NCBI GenBank assembly: GCA_037976565.1 | Contig: CP137669.1 | Location: 41,690,912-41,754,911, forward strand | Direction: 5' to 3' | DNA: 64,000 bases | Source: Mesocentrotus franciscanus | Taxonomy: Eukaryota > Echinodermata > Echinoidea > Camarodonta > Strongylocentrotidae | Shown here: positions 54,099 through 64,000 of the stretch, piece by piece | Position numbering within the stretch: the first letter of the stretch is position 1 | Layout of the letters: every line of letters starts with the position of its first letter | Position numbers and translations under genes: made by a program | The notes under the pieces: generated by a model | Database searches by the model: none | Told to the model about the DNA's origin: nothing | The model's input: the letters and a program-made list of their open reading frames with translations, nothing else

Positions 54099-57000
54099 CT
54101 ATAGAAGAAAGACAGAAAAGTGAAAAGGGCTACTCCCAGTCCTGATGCTTCGGTATGGCTTTCAAGCACAATTTCTATGATTAATTGTCTACACATATCT
54201 AAAACTGCATTACATCTATCGTTTCAGTTTGTCTTATTTCTTGGACAAAGTAATTAAATGCTCTGAAGCATGCTCTGTTGCACAATTTTCTAGTGTGATC
54301 TAATAATTAATGTTAGTCAAAAGAGGCAAGTCTGCATCTGCCTGTCGAAACAAGGATTGTGGGTTTGAATCCAAACAGGGCAGATGACTAAAGCCAGTGT
54401 TGTGTGTTAACGTGCCCCTCCCATTTCATATACAGTGTACGCAGGCTTTGTTACAATGTAAAACACTCTGTCCCTCTGAAAGAACATTTAACAGAGACCC
54501 CTTGTGTAGGAGAGTCACCATCTTTGCACATTAAGAACAACAAAAATTATAATACTGCATTCTAAATTTAAATGTACTTTTTGGCATACAATTCATTACT
54601 ACTTTATCCTACTAATCCTTTTATTCTACTTTAAATCATGGCATTACTTATGTATATTAATGACATTCATGCTAAGACTGCCGGTAGCTTTAATAAACAA
54701 ATCATTCTAAATATTAGAACTTTGTATCATAGACATCCTTCATTCATTCACAGCAGATATGACAGTACAATGAGACAGACCATGGCCCCGTCTTACAAAG
54801 AGTTACGATTGATCCAAATCAATCGTAAGTCCTCCAATCAATCGCAAGTTTGCAGTCTCCTATCTCTTGTGTACATAGTTGCGATTGATATCAATCACAA
54901 ATAAGTTGCGATTGATATCAACTCTTTGTAATACGGGGCCCAGAAAGTACTTCAAATGAAACAAATTTTAAAACAAACTCAATTGACCGACATGAAAGCA
55001 AGCATAAAATTCAAACCTGTTCATCAGCATCTCTTCTCACTCTGACATTAAGTGACCCTGCCAGTTGACCAAATGATAATGTCCAAAAGTGCTCATTGCG
55101 AAATTCCAGTACACCGTCTAGCGTTGATGCCTGCGTAAAGTTAATTCACACGTTCAAAAATTCATAACTTTCTTATTTTTATTTGGTTTTTTATCACACT
55201 TTCACCGACTTGCTTCTCTCATTTTCCTGCTTCTATTAAAACCAACTTAAGACAACAGGATATAAATAGAAAATTGTTTGTGTTTTGCACTGGTACTTGT
55301 TTGATGTACATGATGTATAACAATCTAACCTCCTGAAATAAAACTTTTGAAAGATGGAGTTATTAAAGATAAAGACCAGTTCTGGTCATGCGATTGCATT
55401 GTGAAAGAAACGTTGTGGAATCGATCAGAAAAGGTTGATCATCTAGTATATAAGTATTGGTGTGTACTGCAAGATTCTGGAATCATCAAAATGATAAGAA
55501 ATTTGGCCCAGTCTTGGTAAAGTTACAAGCACTGTACACAGAAAGATGTATATGGGACTACGCGACCACGTGCGCGATATCTATTTGGTCCCAATAGATA
55601 TAATAATTTACCAAATATATCAATTAGTAGGCGGTTTCCCGACTTTCCCGGCAAAATTAGTATCATCACGTATTAGTCAAAACATATTCTTTCACATGAT
55701 TGGTAATGAGAGCTTCCATTCATTTTTTTGAGAGAGGGGCGTTTCCAAAACTGGTCTTTACCTTTAACTGTTTTCTTCTTCTTTGCTACAAGTACAGGCC
55801 ACCATCAGGTGTATTCTTATCCTGTTTTCACAGACTATTAAAAAATATGTCTTTTTTCAGAGACCCTTGACTATAAAAAGTTGTCCACACATTTAATATA
55901 TAATAGTATTTTGATTGGTATTCATAACATTTATAAAGATTCTTTAATGACATTTAAATACATACAAATATGTTTAAATTTGTAAAATATGATTATGAAC
56001 ATTGGAGGTGCAAACATGTATGACCACTAGGAACGATTTACTTGAGTGGTACGATACTTTTCTCTGTATTTTAATCAAAATCTCTTTGACAAACTTGGGC
56101 ATATCACCTCCATGGTGCATAATCCTACATACCTCTCGCAAACTTTTGTCCAGTTGTCCCAGAATGTGTGCAGGTGTGGTTTGTAGCAGTATAGTGCCAG
56201 AGTATACACTCATAGGAAACATGGTTCCTACTGTCATCATAGCAATGCAGAGGGCTGCTAGGGGATCTGCCATTTGAAAATTACTGTGGAAAACATAAAG
56301 ATTCAAACAATAATGCATTTATATGCGTGTCTCTTACCAAGTGGGCATTTAATTGTACATTCTAGCTGTACACAAAGTATTATTTTAGGTGATAAGTACA
56401 TTTGAATGAGTTCTTTGAAATGAACAGTAATGGAACACTAGATGGTCAATATCCTACACTAACCTAATTCATAACCTCCACCCTGGACAAAATAAAACCA
56501 AACCTTAACCTTCACCTTAAAGTTCACCTTCTAGCTGTGCACAAATGATTTGTTTAGGTGATTGGTACACTTTAATTTGTATTCATAAACTCAAATGCTG
56601 TGGTGGATTTACAAGTAAATGAATAATAATAATAATAATAACTGAGCAATTTATCACAAGGTATATGTATCCCCATATATTAAAAGAAAAATACACATTG
56701 CATATTTTACTGTTTTTTCTGTCTTGCTCTTCACAAGCTTTGAGCCTCATTTTATAGAACGACAATATCAAATTATTCAAAAATATATTCATATGGACAC
56801 TTGGCATTCCATACTTAGTCGGAGGACTAAACCATGGACTAAAGTTACTCCGCTTTCAAAAATACCACCCAAAGTATTATTTTAGGTGATTTGTACACTT
56901 GAATTATTTTTTTGAAATGAACAGTAAGCTTAACCCTATGACAATGGCTAGATGGTCAATATCCTACACTAACCTAATTCATAACCTCCACCCTGGACAA

Positions 57001-60000
57001 AATAAAACCAAACCTTAACCTTCACCTTAAAGTGACTCAGTAACATTGTTGAAGGTTGATGAAAAAACTGCGTATTTTTGTATGAAATGTTACTTATTGT
57101 ATTCCTTCTACTGTACTAACCCTCTAACATGCAAAAAACCCTGAAAAAATTCTCAAACCACAAAGATATTTATGGTTTTCTTTGAAGGCGTCACTGTGCG
57201 ACACACTCTAACAGTAAATTCTCCCAACCATTTTCCCATGAAAATAAGACATAAAACAGGCTTTTAAAAATCTTTCAACACTTAAATGTTTGGAATGGTA
57301 TATAGAGCCAATTCATTGCTTTGTGACAATTTAAATTCACCTAAAATTTATAATATTTATAATAATATTATAGTTGGGAGAATTAAGGAATGGATCAGAT
57401 CAGTTTTTCCCAATTTTTATAATCAACAATGGTCTGTTTTCACTCAAGCTTTCAGTTTATCTTTAATTGTACATCTAGCATTGAAGTCACTACCTTAGCA
57501 CTATTTTCTCGCATCTGAACAATGTTACAAAGTTCCTTTAAAGTGTACCAATCACCTTAAAAAAACGATTTGTGTCTTGCTAGAAAGTATGTAATCAACC
57601 TCAAGGAGTCTGAAAAAATAAAAGATAACATCAAACCCTGCATATAGGGCTCATACGGTACCCAAGTCAGACTTGGGTTCTGAGCAAACCCTATTCTTTA
57701 CAGGTGTGTACGCATGCATTAACTAGTCTACTCAACAAGACATTTAACTATTCCCTGTCAATGTATCTAAACTGCAATATCTCTTTGTTGAAGTATTATT
57801 TAGAGCTCATATTTTGAATACAGTATAGCAACATGGAACCCCTTACATCAAGAGCAAAATTTAGTGATTGGTACACTTTAAACCTAAACCTAAGTTAAAA
57901 TCCAGTTGCAACTCTTCACTTAACACTATATCAATGCCAAATTAAAGTCTGGAGCAATAGTTGCCCGAGTAAATGTTTGAGCATGTGGCAAGGACTTACT
58001 TCATATCGACTAGGAAGTCTGTAACACAGAGAGATAACATACTACACAGTCCAATCAAGATGAAAGGATTCACTCGAGGTAGCAACAGATGATCTAAACC
58101 AGGAACGACTGTACAAAAACTAAATAAAAAGAAAACAAACAAGATAAGTGAAATACAGATTAAAAATGAATGGAAATGCAGAGAAAGGAATGATTCATCT
58201 TGAAGTAATACATTTCACATGATTGTGCAGAACTGTGAATACAACATCAAGATTGTGTGTATGCAAGCATAGGATAATGCATTTGTTAGTTTCAAGCATT
58301 TGCATTAAGTTTCTTATACAGTAGGCTTGCGGTTGCACCATGTGAGAGAGAGGGAGGATTGGGGAGTCCTGAAAAGGACTCTCGGTATTCTTTCTTTCTT
58401 GAGTGTTTCCAATCCTCCCTCTCTCTCACATAGTGCAACCGCAAGCCTTCTGTATATCTACATCACCATGCAAGCCGATACTTATAAGCAGCATCTAAAT
58501 TAAGTTTCTTGTTGAGTTTGGAGTAATCACTAATTTCTGCTTTTACAACAATATTTGATTTACATGTTCTCCTTTAGAATATAAACTGCTTCTCAATACC
58601 AAGTGTAAAAATAGTAACATCTTCATTAAAAGACATCAGAGTCTGTTGGAAGTTTAATATGTAGGAAGGAACAGTAAAAGGTACCTGACCAAAAGGAAAA
58701 ATCAAGAAAAAAACTGGGAGGGGAACATTGAGACATGGAGTGGAATGACACTGCAATAGTGAAGTAGTGTGGCAGAAAACAGAGATGTGTGTCAAAGTGT
58801 TGCAATCAACCTCCAAGCTTGGAGGAGATACCTTGATAGCTAGAACATTCAACTAAACTCCTCACCTCTGGCAGATGTCAGCAAAGTGTTCCTGCAACCA
58901 ACTGCTCTTAGATGCTGTGCTGACATGACTAAAGGCTTGGTTCCTAGACCCATACAATAGGACCAGATGACTGAAGAGACCCAAGATGGCTCCTAACATG
59001 AGTCGACCTGTGTGGATCTCTGGAGGTTGAATGATCCTCTCCGTACTGTGGACAATATGAAAGCAGGGATAACAATATCAGATAAGATCTGTTCAGTGTT
59101 TTTAATAGATGTATACCTACCATCAGGATATATTCCAACACATTTAAAAAGACATAAAGTTTTTAAAATAACAAAAATAATTCCATGAATTACCAGATAT
59201 TTCTACAATGATTTTCCTCATTTCTACAAAATTCTAATTACTCAAATCATATTTTTAAATTTAAGTTTAAGCATGTATAGAATTCTTAATATGAATGCCA
59301 AAATTATGTCTTCCAGCAACTTGCAGCAGATCTTGACTGTGCTTATTTTGAATATATCTGATAGGCCTATCTATCCATTTGATCTCAATTGTTAATACTT
59401 GTACATCATAATATCTGTTTGTTTACCCAGCACTGTTTTAAATGAGTTTGTACTTGTATTCACCTTGTTCAAACATTGATGTGGTGCAAGGGATAACCAT
59501 AATTTTAAAATTTCTTGATATGAGTAGAAATGAACATGAAATACACATTCAATTTACATGCCCTGCTAAAGAGTGAAACATTCTTCATTAAACCTCACCT
59601 TTCTTTCATAATGAATATTGAACCAAAGATGGCAAGCATTGTGGTAGAGAAAACTGCCAGAACTTCAAATCTTTCATACCTGAAATTAAACAGAGACCAT
59701 TTAATTCAGCAGAAAACCTACTGTGAAGAAATTTGAAATCATAAATAAAAAATGGATTTATAATGAAAGAATTACAGTAGACAAAAACATACTGAAGCTG
59801 TATGTCTTGTAAATTACACATAAAAGAACTAGAAATTGAGAACTAGTGCAGTGTGGTTCATAGATTTACAAAACAAAGTGTCTTCAATCATGAAGAATGA
59901 TAAGTATCCATACATGTGTTGGAAGACAATGGATTTGCTTTAAGCAGTATATCAAAGAGAACATATCACAAGTGAATAATCAGGAAAATAGCATATTGTG

Positions 60001-61436
60001 ATTACAATTTATTAGAAAGACTCTACATCAAGAGACAGTAATGAAGAGCAGCATTAGTAGGATAAAATGTAGATAATTTAAATTTTACCTTAATATAATT
60101 TGAAGACATAAGAAACATGCACATCAATTTCAATTTTTATTCATACACTTTTTTTTCTCCATTTAATATGATATGGACTTTTGTAAGTAAGAAAACAAAG
60201 TGGATTTACCCGTAAGTATAAATGCTTGAAGGTCTTTGCTTGGTGACCCAGATAGTGATGAGACATACTCCCAGAGATAGAACATCAAATAATATGATGT
60301 AGGTGAATGCTGTCAAAGCTGAAAACAAAATTTACAAATTAATGAGTAGATCATCAATCACTGGAAAATGTATGTTCCATTTCCATTAAAGCTAGTTCCA
60401 CTTTATGAGGTGATTTTCACCATGAGCGATACTAGCTACGAGCTACAAGTTATCAGAAATAGTTGTATATCTTAATCTTCAGCAGGTTTAACAAAAATAT
60501 GAAGAAAACTTTAGTGCATTTAAAACACAAAAGTTAAGAGTTGACTGCAATATATTATTCTTTGGTGTGTACTACAAGATCTACACTCAAAGTAATATGA
60601 AGTATTAATTAACAAAAAACTGAAATAAACACAATCTTCTTTAGGTCGATTCACTAGCAAATCTTCTGAATTTATTGCCAAAACCTTTTTCACATGTAAA
60701 TCTTAATGAAAAGATATTCAAAAGGTGCTGCTTCATCTTACCTATACTATTGGTTGACTGACACCACAACAGCATGGTAACAATACACAACGTTCCCATT
60801 AGTCCTAGCATTAGGACTCTTTTAGCCTACAGAAAGGAAATAAACATGTATATAATATGAATGAATTAAATGTCGAGTCTTAATACAGACACACATTAAT
60901 CATAGACTTGGCATTACAATCACTCTACTTGGTCTTGGGGGACAAGAGCATCACAATGATGTAACAGACATGAGCAAGATGCAATCACCCCCCTGTCAAA
61001 ATAATTATTTAATATCGTTTGCATGAAACAAGCAAAATGAATATATTAACTAGTAAGTTCTACTTGTTTTTCTTGAAACCCTTAATAACTACACCATAAT
61101 TCTATGCCACAGATCGCAATAAAATACTGAAAGCTGATTCTGAACTTTACTAAACCTCAATATTCTAAAATAAAATAAAATAACCAGGACCCTATATTAC
61201 AATAAAAAGTTGCAATTAATTGTATCTCAGGACTTCAAACTGACTGTAAATACTTCCACCAATGGTGAACTTTACAAGAAAAAGTACCTGGGGAAAGAAA
61301 GAGAGAGAGAGGCGGGAGAGAGGAGAGGAAGAGAAAGAGGAAGAGGAAGAGGAAGAGGAAGAGAAAGAGAAAGAGACGAACATGATGTTATCCTACTTAC
61401 TCTATGTTCCTTCAGGACTGATCTCAACTCTGTCAT
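53532..61436 (-). CDS. SLC30A6: Zinc transporter ZnT6 (SLC30A6), nine coding exons
   Basis: Coding exons: 61436-61401, 60826-60742, 60318-60210, 59679-59599, 59045-58866, 58119-58000, 56283-56133, 55130-55017, 54098-53532, continuous over 480 aa (human 461). Matches to human ZnT6 include WCQSTNSI, YERFEVLAVFSTTMLA, PPEIHTGRLMLG, STASKSSWLQEHFADIC, TVGTMFPMSVYSG, LLQTTPAHILGQLD, LDGVLEFRNEHFWTLSFG and MVLAHVFNKL. Six membrane helices are followed by a cytosolic C-terminal domain and a Ser/Pro-rich tail of about 155 residues. ZnT6 is the non-transporting partner of ZnT5 in the early secretory pathway, loading zinc into ectoenzymes. Consistent with that, the first His of both intramembrane HxxxD motifs is absent (ILFD in TM2, EHFAD in TM5). 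No in-frame ATG precedes 61436, though similarity to human extends about 16 residues further N-terminally. Confidence 0.93.
54784..54941. mobile_element. MITE with GGCCCCGT ends, copy 2
   Basis: Same family as 52101-52224: GGCCCCGTCTTACAAAGAGT at the left, ACTCTTTGTAATACGGGGCC at the right, with an extra GTTGCGATTGATATCA unit inside. In SLC30A6 intron 8. Confidence 0.87.
55017..55130 (-). CDS. SLC30A6: SLC30A6 exon 8
   Basis: Acceptor TTTACGCAG, donor ACAG|GTTTGA, 38 codons. Encodes STLDGVLEFRNEHFWTLSFG of the cytosolic domain. Confidence 0.92.
55367..55763. mobile_element. 397-bp MITE flanked by TTAA
   Basis: TTAA at 55363-55366 and 55764-55767 bracket inverted ends: AGATAAAGACCAGTTCTGG on the left, the complement of AGGTAAAGACCAGTTTTGG on the right. 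No coding sequence. In SLC30A6 intron 7. Partial relatives at 26670-26903 and perhaps 60555-60590. Confidence 0.85.
56133..56283 (-). CDS. SLC30A6: SLC30A6 exon 7
   Basis: Acceptor TTCCACAG, donor AGAG|GTATGT, phase 0. Encodes TVGTMFPMSVYSGTILLQTT and HILGQLDKSLRE. Confidence 0.93.
56376..56530. repeat. Intron duplication, copy 1
   Basis: Shares with 56880-57028 TTGAAATGAACAGTAA and then a near-identical run from AGATGGTCAATATCCTACAC to CCTTAAAGT. Confidence 0.92.
56532..56766. repeat. Dispersed repeat, copy 2
   Basis: Direct copy of 51672-51912 with an (AAT)n expansion and a 6-base TTTTTC insertion. In SLC30A6 intron 6. Confidence 0.9.
56880..57028. repeat. Intron duplication, copy 2
   Basis: Repeats 56376-56530 with an insertion near 56930-56945. 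Confidence 0.92.
58000..58119 (-). CDS. SLC30A6: SLC30A6 exon 6, TM5-TM6
   Basis: Uses the acceptor TTATTTAG at 58120, not the nearer GTACAG at 58109, because only the former keeps frame and gives SFCTVVPGLDHLLLPRVNPF (human SLCGIIPGL...PRMNPF). Donor GAA|GTAAGT, phase 2. Confidence 0.87.
58315..58456. mobile_element. 142-bp foldback element in SLC30A6 intron 5
   Basis: 48-bp arms (58315-58362 and 58409-58456) match with two mismatches: TATACAG-AGGCTTGCGG, GTTGCAC, ATGTGAGAGAGAGGGAGGAT. A small nested hairpin GAGTCC / GGACTC sits in the spacer. Confidence 0.85.
58866..59045 (-). CDS. SLC30A6: SLC30A6 exon 5, TM4 and start of TM5
   Basis: Acceptor GTCCACAG, donor AGAG|GTGAGG, phase 2. Encodes IIQPPEIHTGRLMLG and SWLQEHFADIC. 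Confidence 0.9.
59599..59679 (-). CDS. SLC30A6: SLC30A6 exon 4, TM3
   Basis: Acceptor AATTTCAG, donor AAAG|GTGAGG, phase 2. Encodes YERFEVLAVFSTTMLAIFG. Confidence 0.9.
60210..60318 (-). CDS. SLC30A6: SLC30A6 exon 3, TM2
   Basis: Acceptor TTTTCAG, donor ACGG|GTAAAT, phase 2. Encodes LTAFTYIILFDVLSLGVCL. Confidence 0.9.
60742..60826 (-). CDS. SLC30A6: SLC30A6 exon 2, TM1
   Basis: Acceptor TTCTGTAG, donor ATAG|GTAAGA, phase 1. Encodes a hydrophobic helix ending WCQSTNSI. Confidence 0.9.
61290..61378. repeat. (GA)n/(GAGGAA)n purine tract
   Basis: AGAGAGAG then GGAAGA hexamer-like units. Lies in intron 1 directly behind the exon 1 donor. Confidence 0.9.
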
Positions 61437-61516
61437 TATCCTTGAGATTATACCATGCTGAGGTCTGGAGAAAGGCTGAATGGTACCGTGGACAGAATCA
61501 CTGCCACCATTAATGC
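61401..61516 (-). CDS. SLC30A6: SLC30A6 exon with likely start (ATG at 61436)
   Basis: Acceptor GATAACAG at 61517, donor AAGA|GTAAGT. The frame is open from the acceptor in phase 1 and reads VHGTIQPFSRPQ before MTELRSVLKEHR, resembling human MGTIHLFRKPQ. The true start may therefore be in another upstream exon. Confidence 0.75.
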
Positions 61517-62181
61517 CTGTTATCAATGCAAAAAAACAATGACAGCTGAATCATAAAAAATGTCTTATTTTTTCAGGAATAACAAATTCTTGTTCAATTG
61601 ACATGGTGAAGCAAAGAGGCAATACACAGAAAATGTTCACTTGCCGAAAAATCATTAAGTTAGTGATAACTCCAGAAATAGTTGTGCTACCATAACTAAG
61701 TAACAATTTTAACATCACAGTTCAAACAAAACTTTTTGGTATATCAATAGCAATGAATACATTAAAGCAAGATTTCTTCATTTCAACAAAATAATAATAA
61801 TAAATAAGTTTTATTTTGTTTAAAGTTTAAACCTCACTTGATAAATGTGGCAAAATTTGGTGACAATTATGAATATTATGGTCAACTCAAAACGACAAGT
61901 CAAAACATCATAACTTTGGCCAGATTGAGTCTTCTAAGTTCTGATTGCAGACTGAATTAGTAACAGTAGAAGTACTCTATACCCTATTTCACGATATAGC
62001 CGAAACATTAGTAGATTTGACGGTGCTAATTCAGAATCGTATCCCTACTTTGACCCGCGCCCCCGTAACTTCGGCATGGAGATACCCTACTAAAACATAG
62101 TTACCCTAAAACATACCCCCAAATCAACTAAATCTTCATCAATTGTTCAAATAATGATTTAAAAGTCTTTATGTTTCTTAC

Positions 62182-62320
62182 CTGTTTTGTGTCAATTTTT
62201 ATATCTTTTTGGAGTATTTTTCCTTAAAAAAAAAGACTTATAACATACACTTTCTCACGGGATACGCAGAACTTTAGCTTACAGCCAGCGCATGCGCAGA
62301 ACGTTCATCCGATCTCGGCC
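62182..62320 (-). other. Probable 5' UTR exon of SLC30A6
   Basis: Minus-strand donor AACAG|GTAAGAAAC at 62181. In the frame needed downstream it contains TGA four codons before the junction, so it cannot supply the start codon. It is best read as a leader exon. The 5' edge is a guess. Confidence 0.5.
62288..62297. promoter_or_regulatory. NRF1-like palindrome GCGCATGCGC
   Basis: Perfect 10-bp core of the NRF1 site, close to the inferred SLC30A6 first exon. Such sites are common at TATA-less housekeeping promoters; use here is inference. Confidence 0.45.
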
Positions 62321-62330
62321 TCATTAAAAT

Positions 62331-63052
62331 TGTGTGAGAACAATGCGGTTTTATACAAAACCAGAATTTGAACTTTATGTCATTTTCTTTTGAAATCTTG
62401 AAGTACCGGTAACACCTTCTAAGAAAGATTAATTACATGTGTAAGATGACATCATCAGAGTTTATAAGCAGCAAAGGTCGCCAACATGGGCCCTTTAGAT
62501 TGGCTATCGCTGGCTCCCATAGGCTCTATGTTATAAGATATTAGAGCGAGGAGATAGCTCGCGATTTTCCGTTTATACCGATACCAAAATTATGATATTT
62601 CAGTCAAACCCTCTATTTGTTACAATTTTTTCAGCGTCCTTGAAAAGTTAAGTATTTCACTTAAGTTTAAGTCTTAATTAACTAGTCTAAGTCTTAAGTT
62701 TGAAAAATTCTCATTTTCGTCATATTTAAGGTACAAACTGGAAATTTATTCTGAAATGTTCGTTGGTTTTTCTATTTTATGTGTTTGCAATTTCGTGTGT
62801 GCGTCAGTTATGTGTGAAGTGCCTGTCTAAAGCACATGTCAAAATCTCTGTGGTGTGAAGTAATATTTCGTATTGACTTTGCCATTGAACTTAAGTTAAG
62901 TAGGCCCTCTCTCACTTAAATTCGAAGCCACTCGAGCGGATCGGCCAATGAGTGGGCGTAAACTCACTGTACAGCGCTGAATGGGAATAGTTTGATGTGC
63001 AGGATTCACAGGAAACTGCTGCACAATACAATTGGAATTTGGATACCGTACA
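62331..63052. other. Upstream of SLC30A6, no gene seen
   Basis: No conserved open frame. TGGCTCCCATAGGCTC near 62510 resembles a motif in the foldback at 63250 (TGGCTCCCATAGACCC). Confidence 0.45.
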
Positions 63053-63190
63053 GACGGTGGGGTGCGGGCGCGCGCGTGCGTGAAGTTAGTGACTGTAATC
63101 TCAGATCATTAATCATTAAATAAATCTAGCTAAGTAATTCATCATTACGATCGCTAACTTCATGCACGCGCGCGCCCGCACCCCACCGTC
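63053..63190. repeat. Inverted repeat with 40-bp GC-rich arms
   Basis: GACGGTGGGGTGCGGGCGCG...GTGAAGTTAGTGA on the left is inverted at 63151-63190 with about three mismatches. The spacer is about 58 bp and AT-rich. Arms include alternating CG/TG. Confidence 0.9.
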
Positions 63191-63210
63191 GATACTAGCC
63201 TTAAGGGCTT

Positions 63211-63873
63211 GGTGATAATGTGAAATATTGATATTGATATCACCAAGCCTTAACTGGCTCCCATAGACCCGTGCGGAGAGGCATGTCAACAACCCCTAAA
63301 ATGCGTCCAAATCACCTTCACGCCCGACCGATATTGGACATTGGCCTCGATGAATTTCATGCCACTTCTACATCTAATTGCCTACGAAAAAGAAAAATCA
63401 CATTTAAATTTAAGGAAATATTAGCAAATATCTTACCAGAGAGGTTTCTCTTCACGTGTAAGCGTGAGAAATTCGCTTTGCATATGAATAATATTGACCT
63501 CTGACTCGTGTTGATATAGTGTTATACAGCACATGTTACGGGAGCAGCACTTTTACGGAAGTCCAATCAACACGAGTCAGAGGTCAATATTATTCATATG
63601 CAAAGAGAATTTCTCACGCTTACACGTGAAGAGAAACCTCTCTGGTAAGATATTTGCTAATATTTCCTTAAATTTAAATGTGATTTTTAATTTTCGTAGG
63701 CAATTAGATGTAGAAGTGGCATGAAATTCATCGAGGCCACTGTCCAATATCGGTCGGGCGTGGGAAGGTGATTTCGGACGCATTTTAGGGGTTGTTGACA
63801 TGCCTCTCCGCACGGGTCTATGGGAGCCAGTTAAGGCTTGGTGATATCAATATCAATATTTCACATTATCACC
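63211..63873. mobile_element. Foldback element, nearly perfect arms of about 305 bp
   Basis: Left arm 63211-63515 and right arm 63566-63873 are reverse complements with a handful of substitutions and one small indel, around a 50-bp spacer. The same 77-78-codon open frame (starting MRRGMSTTPKMRP) is therefore read out of both arms; it resembles no family I know and is probably incidental. No clear target duplication. Confidence 0.92.
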
Positions 63874-63886
63874 TAGACAGAAATAA

Positions 63887-63950
63887 CCGTCTGGTATGGG
63901 TCATTCTTTAATAAAACTGACATTTGTTGACATTCCCCATACACAGACGG
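63887..63950. repeat. Short inverted repeat at the window edge
   Basis: CCGTCTGGTATGGG is inverted as CCCATACACAGACGG, with a one-base insertion. Confidence 0.75.
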
Positions 63951-64000
63951 TACCCCGTACGCCTCGCACCACGGGAGAGATTGAGCCGATTGTGGCCCGC

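Noticed and set aside
58000..58108. SLC30A6 exon 6 starting at the nearer acceptor GTACAG
   Set aside because: It breaks frame with exon 5 and gives a stop; the upstream acceptor at 58120 restores frame and homology.
63271..63813. Twin 77-78-codon frames on opposite strands as a real gene pair
   Set aside because: They are the same sequence in the two arms of one inverted repeat; no known domain.
1..64000. Bacterial operon, CRISPR or phage-like system
   Set aside because: No direct-repeat/spacer arrays, no ribosome-binding-site-led gene clusters, and all recognisable genes are intron-split animal genes.

Overview
This window is animal nuclear DNA. It is AT-rich, its genes are split by introns with standard GT/AG junctions, and its intergenic and intronic space is full of microsatellites, foldback elements and decayed transposons. 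Four conserved animal gene families are recognisable: TMEM187, HHAT, GALM (two copies) and SLC30A6. Proteins diverge from human to the degree expected for an invertebrate. Compact introns, CR1/jockey-type LINE fragments and abundant short foldback repeats fit a marine invertebrate deuterostome, perhaps an echinoderm such as a sea urchin. That assignment is inference.

Layout. 1-11.6 kb has no cellular gene. It holds minisatellites, a complete but dead Tc1/IS630-type element with 37-bp terminal inverted repeats and a TA target duplication (5326-7547), a tRNA-like pol III relic, a hairpin-ended repeat and a 386-bp MITE with a 9-bp target duplication (9832-10217). TMEM187 is a single coding exon on + (11633-12463). 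HHAT, the Hedgehog palmitoyltransferase, has 11 coding exons on + (17838-26415), with non-LTR fragments upstream and in intron 6. Two tandem aldose 1-epimerase (GALM) genes follow on -: the downstream copy at 29316-36456 and the upstream copy at 40010-47074. They share the same seven-exon structure. SLC30A6 (ZnT6) has nine coding exons on - (53532-61436), with a non-coding first exon near 62.2-62.3 kb. The right end (63.05-63.95 kb) is a cluster of inverted repeats, including one with arms of about 305 bp.

Function. The genes do not form one pathway. HHAT palmitoylates Hedgehog in the ER, GALM interconverts alpha and beta hexose anomers in the cytosol, ZnT6 is the helper subunit of the ZnT5/ZnT6 zinc exporter of the early secretory pathway, and TMEM187 is an uncharacterised membrane protein. 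I derived exon coordinates by hand from splice sites, reading phase and remembered family similarity. Reading frame is continuous across every junction in HHAT (543 aa), upstream GALM (342 aa) and SLC30A6 (480 aa from the first in-frame ATG).

I found no prokaryotic-style system, CRISPR array or defence island. The most unusual material is the transposon biology (three to four TTAA-flanked MITEs, a transposase that lost two catalytic positions, very long foldbacks) and the missing start codon of the downstream GALM paralogue.
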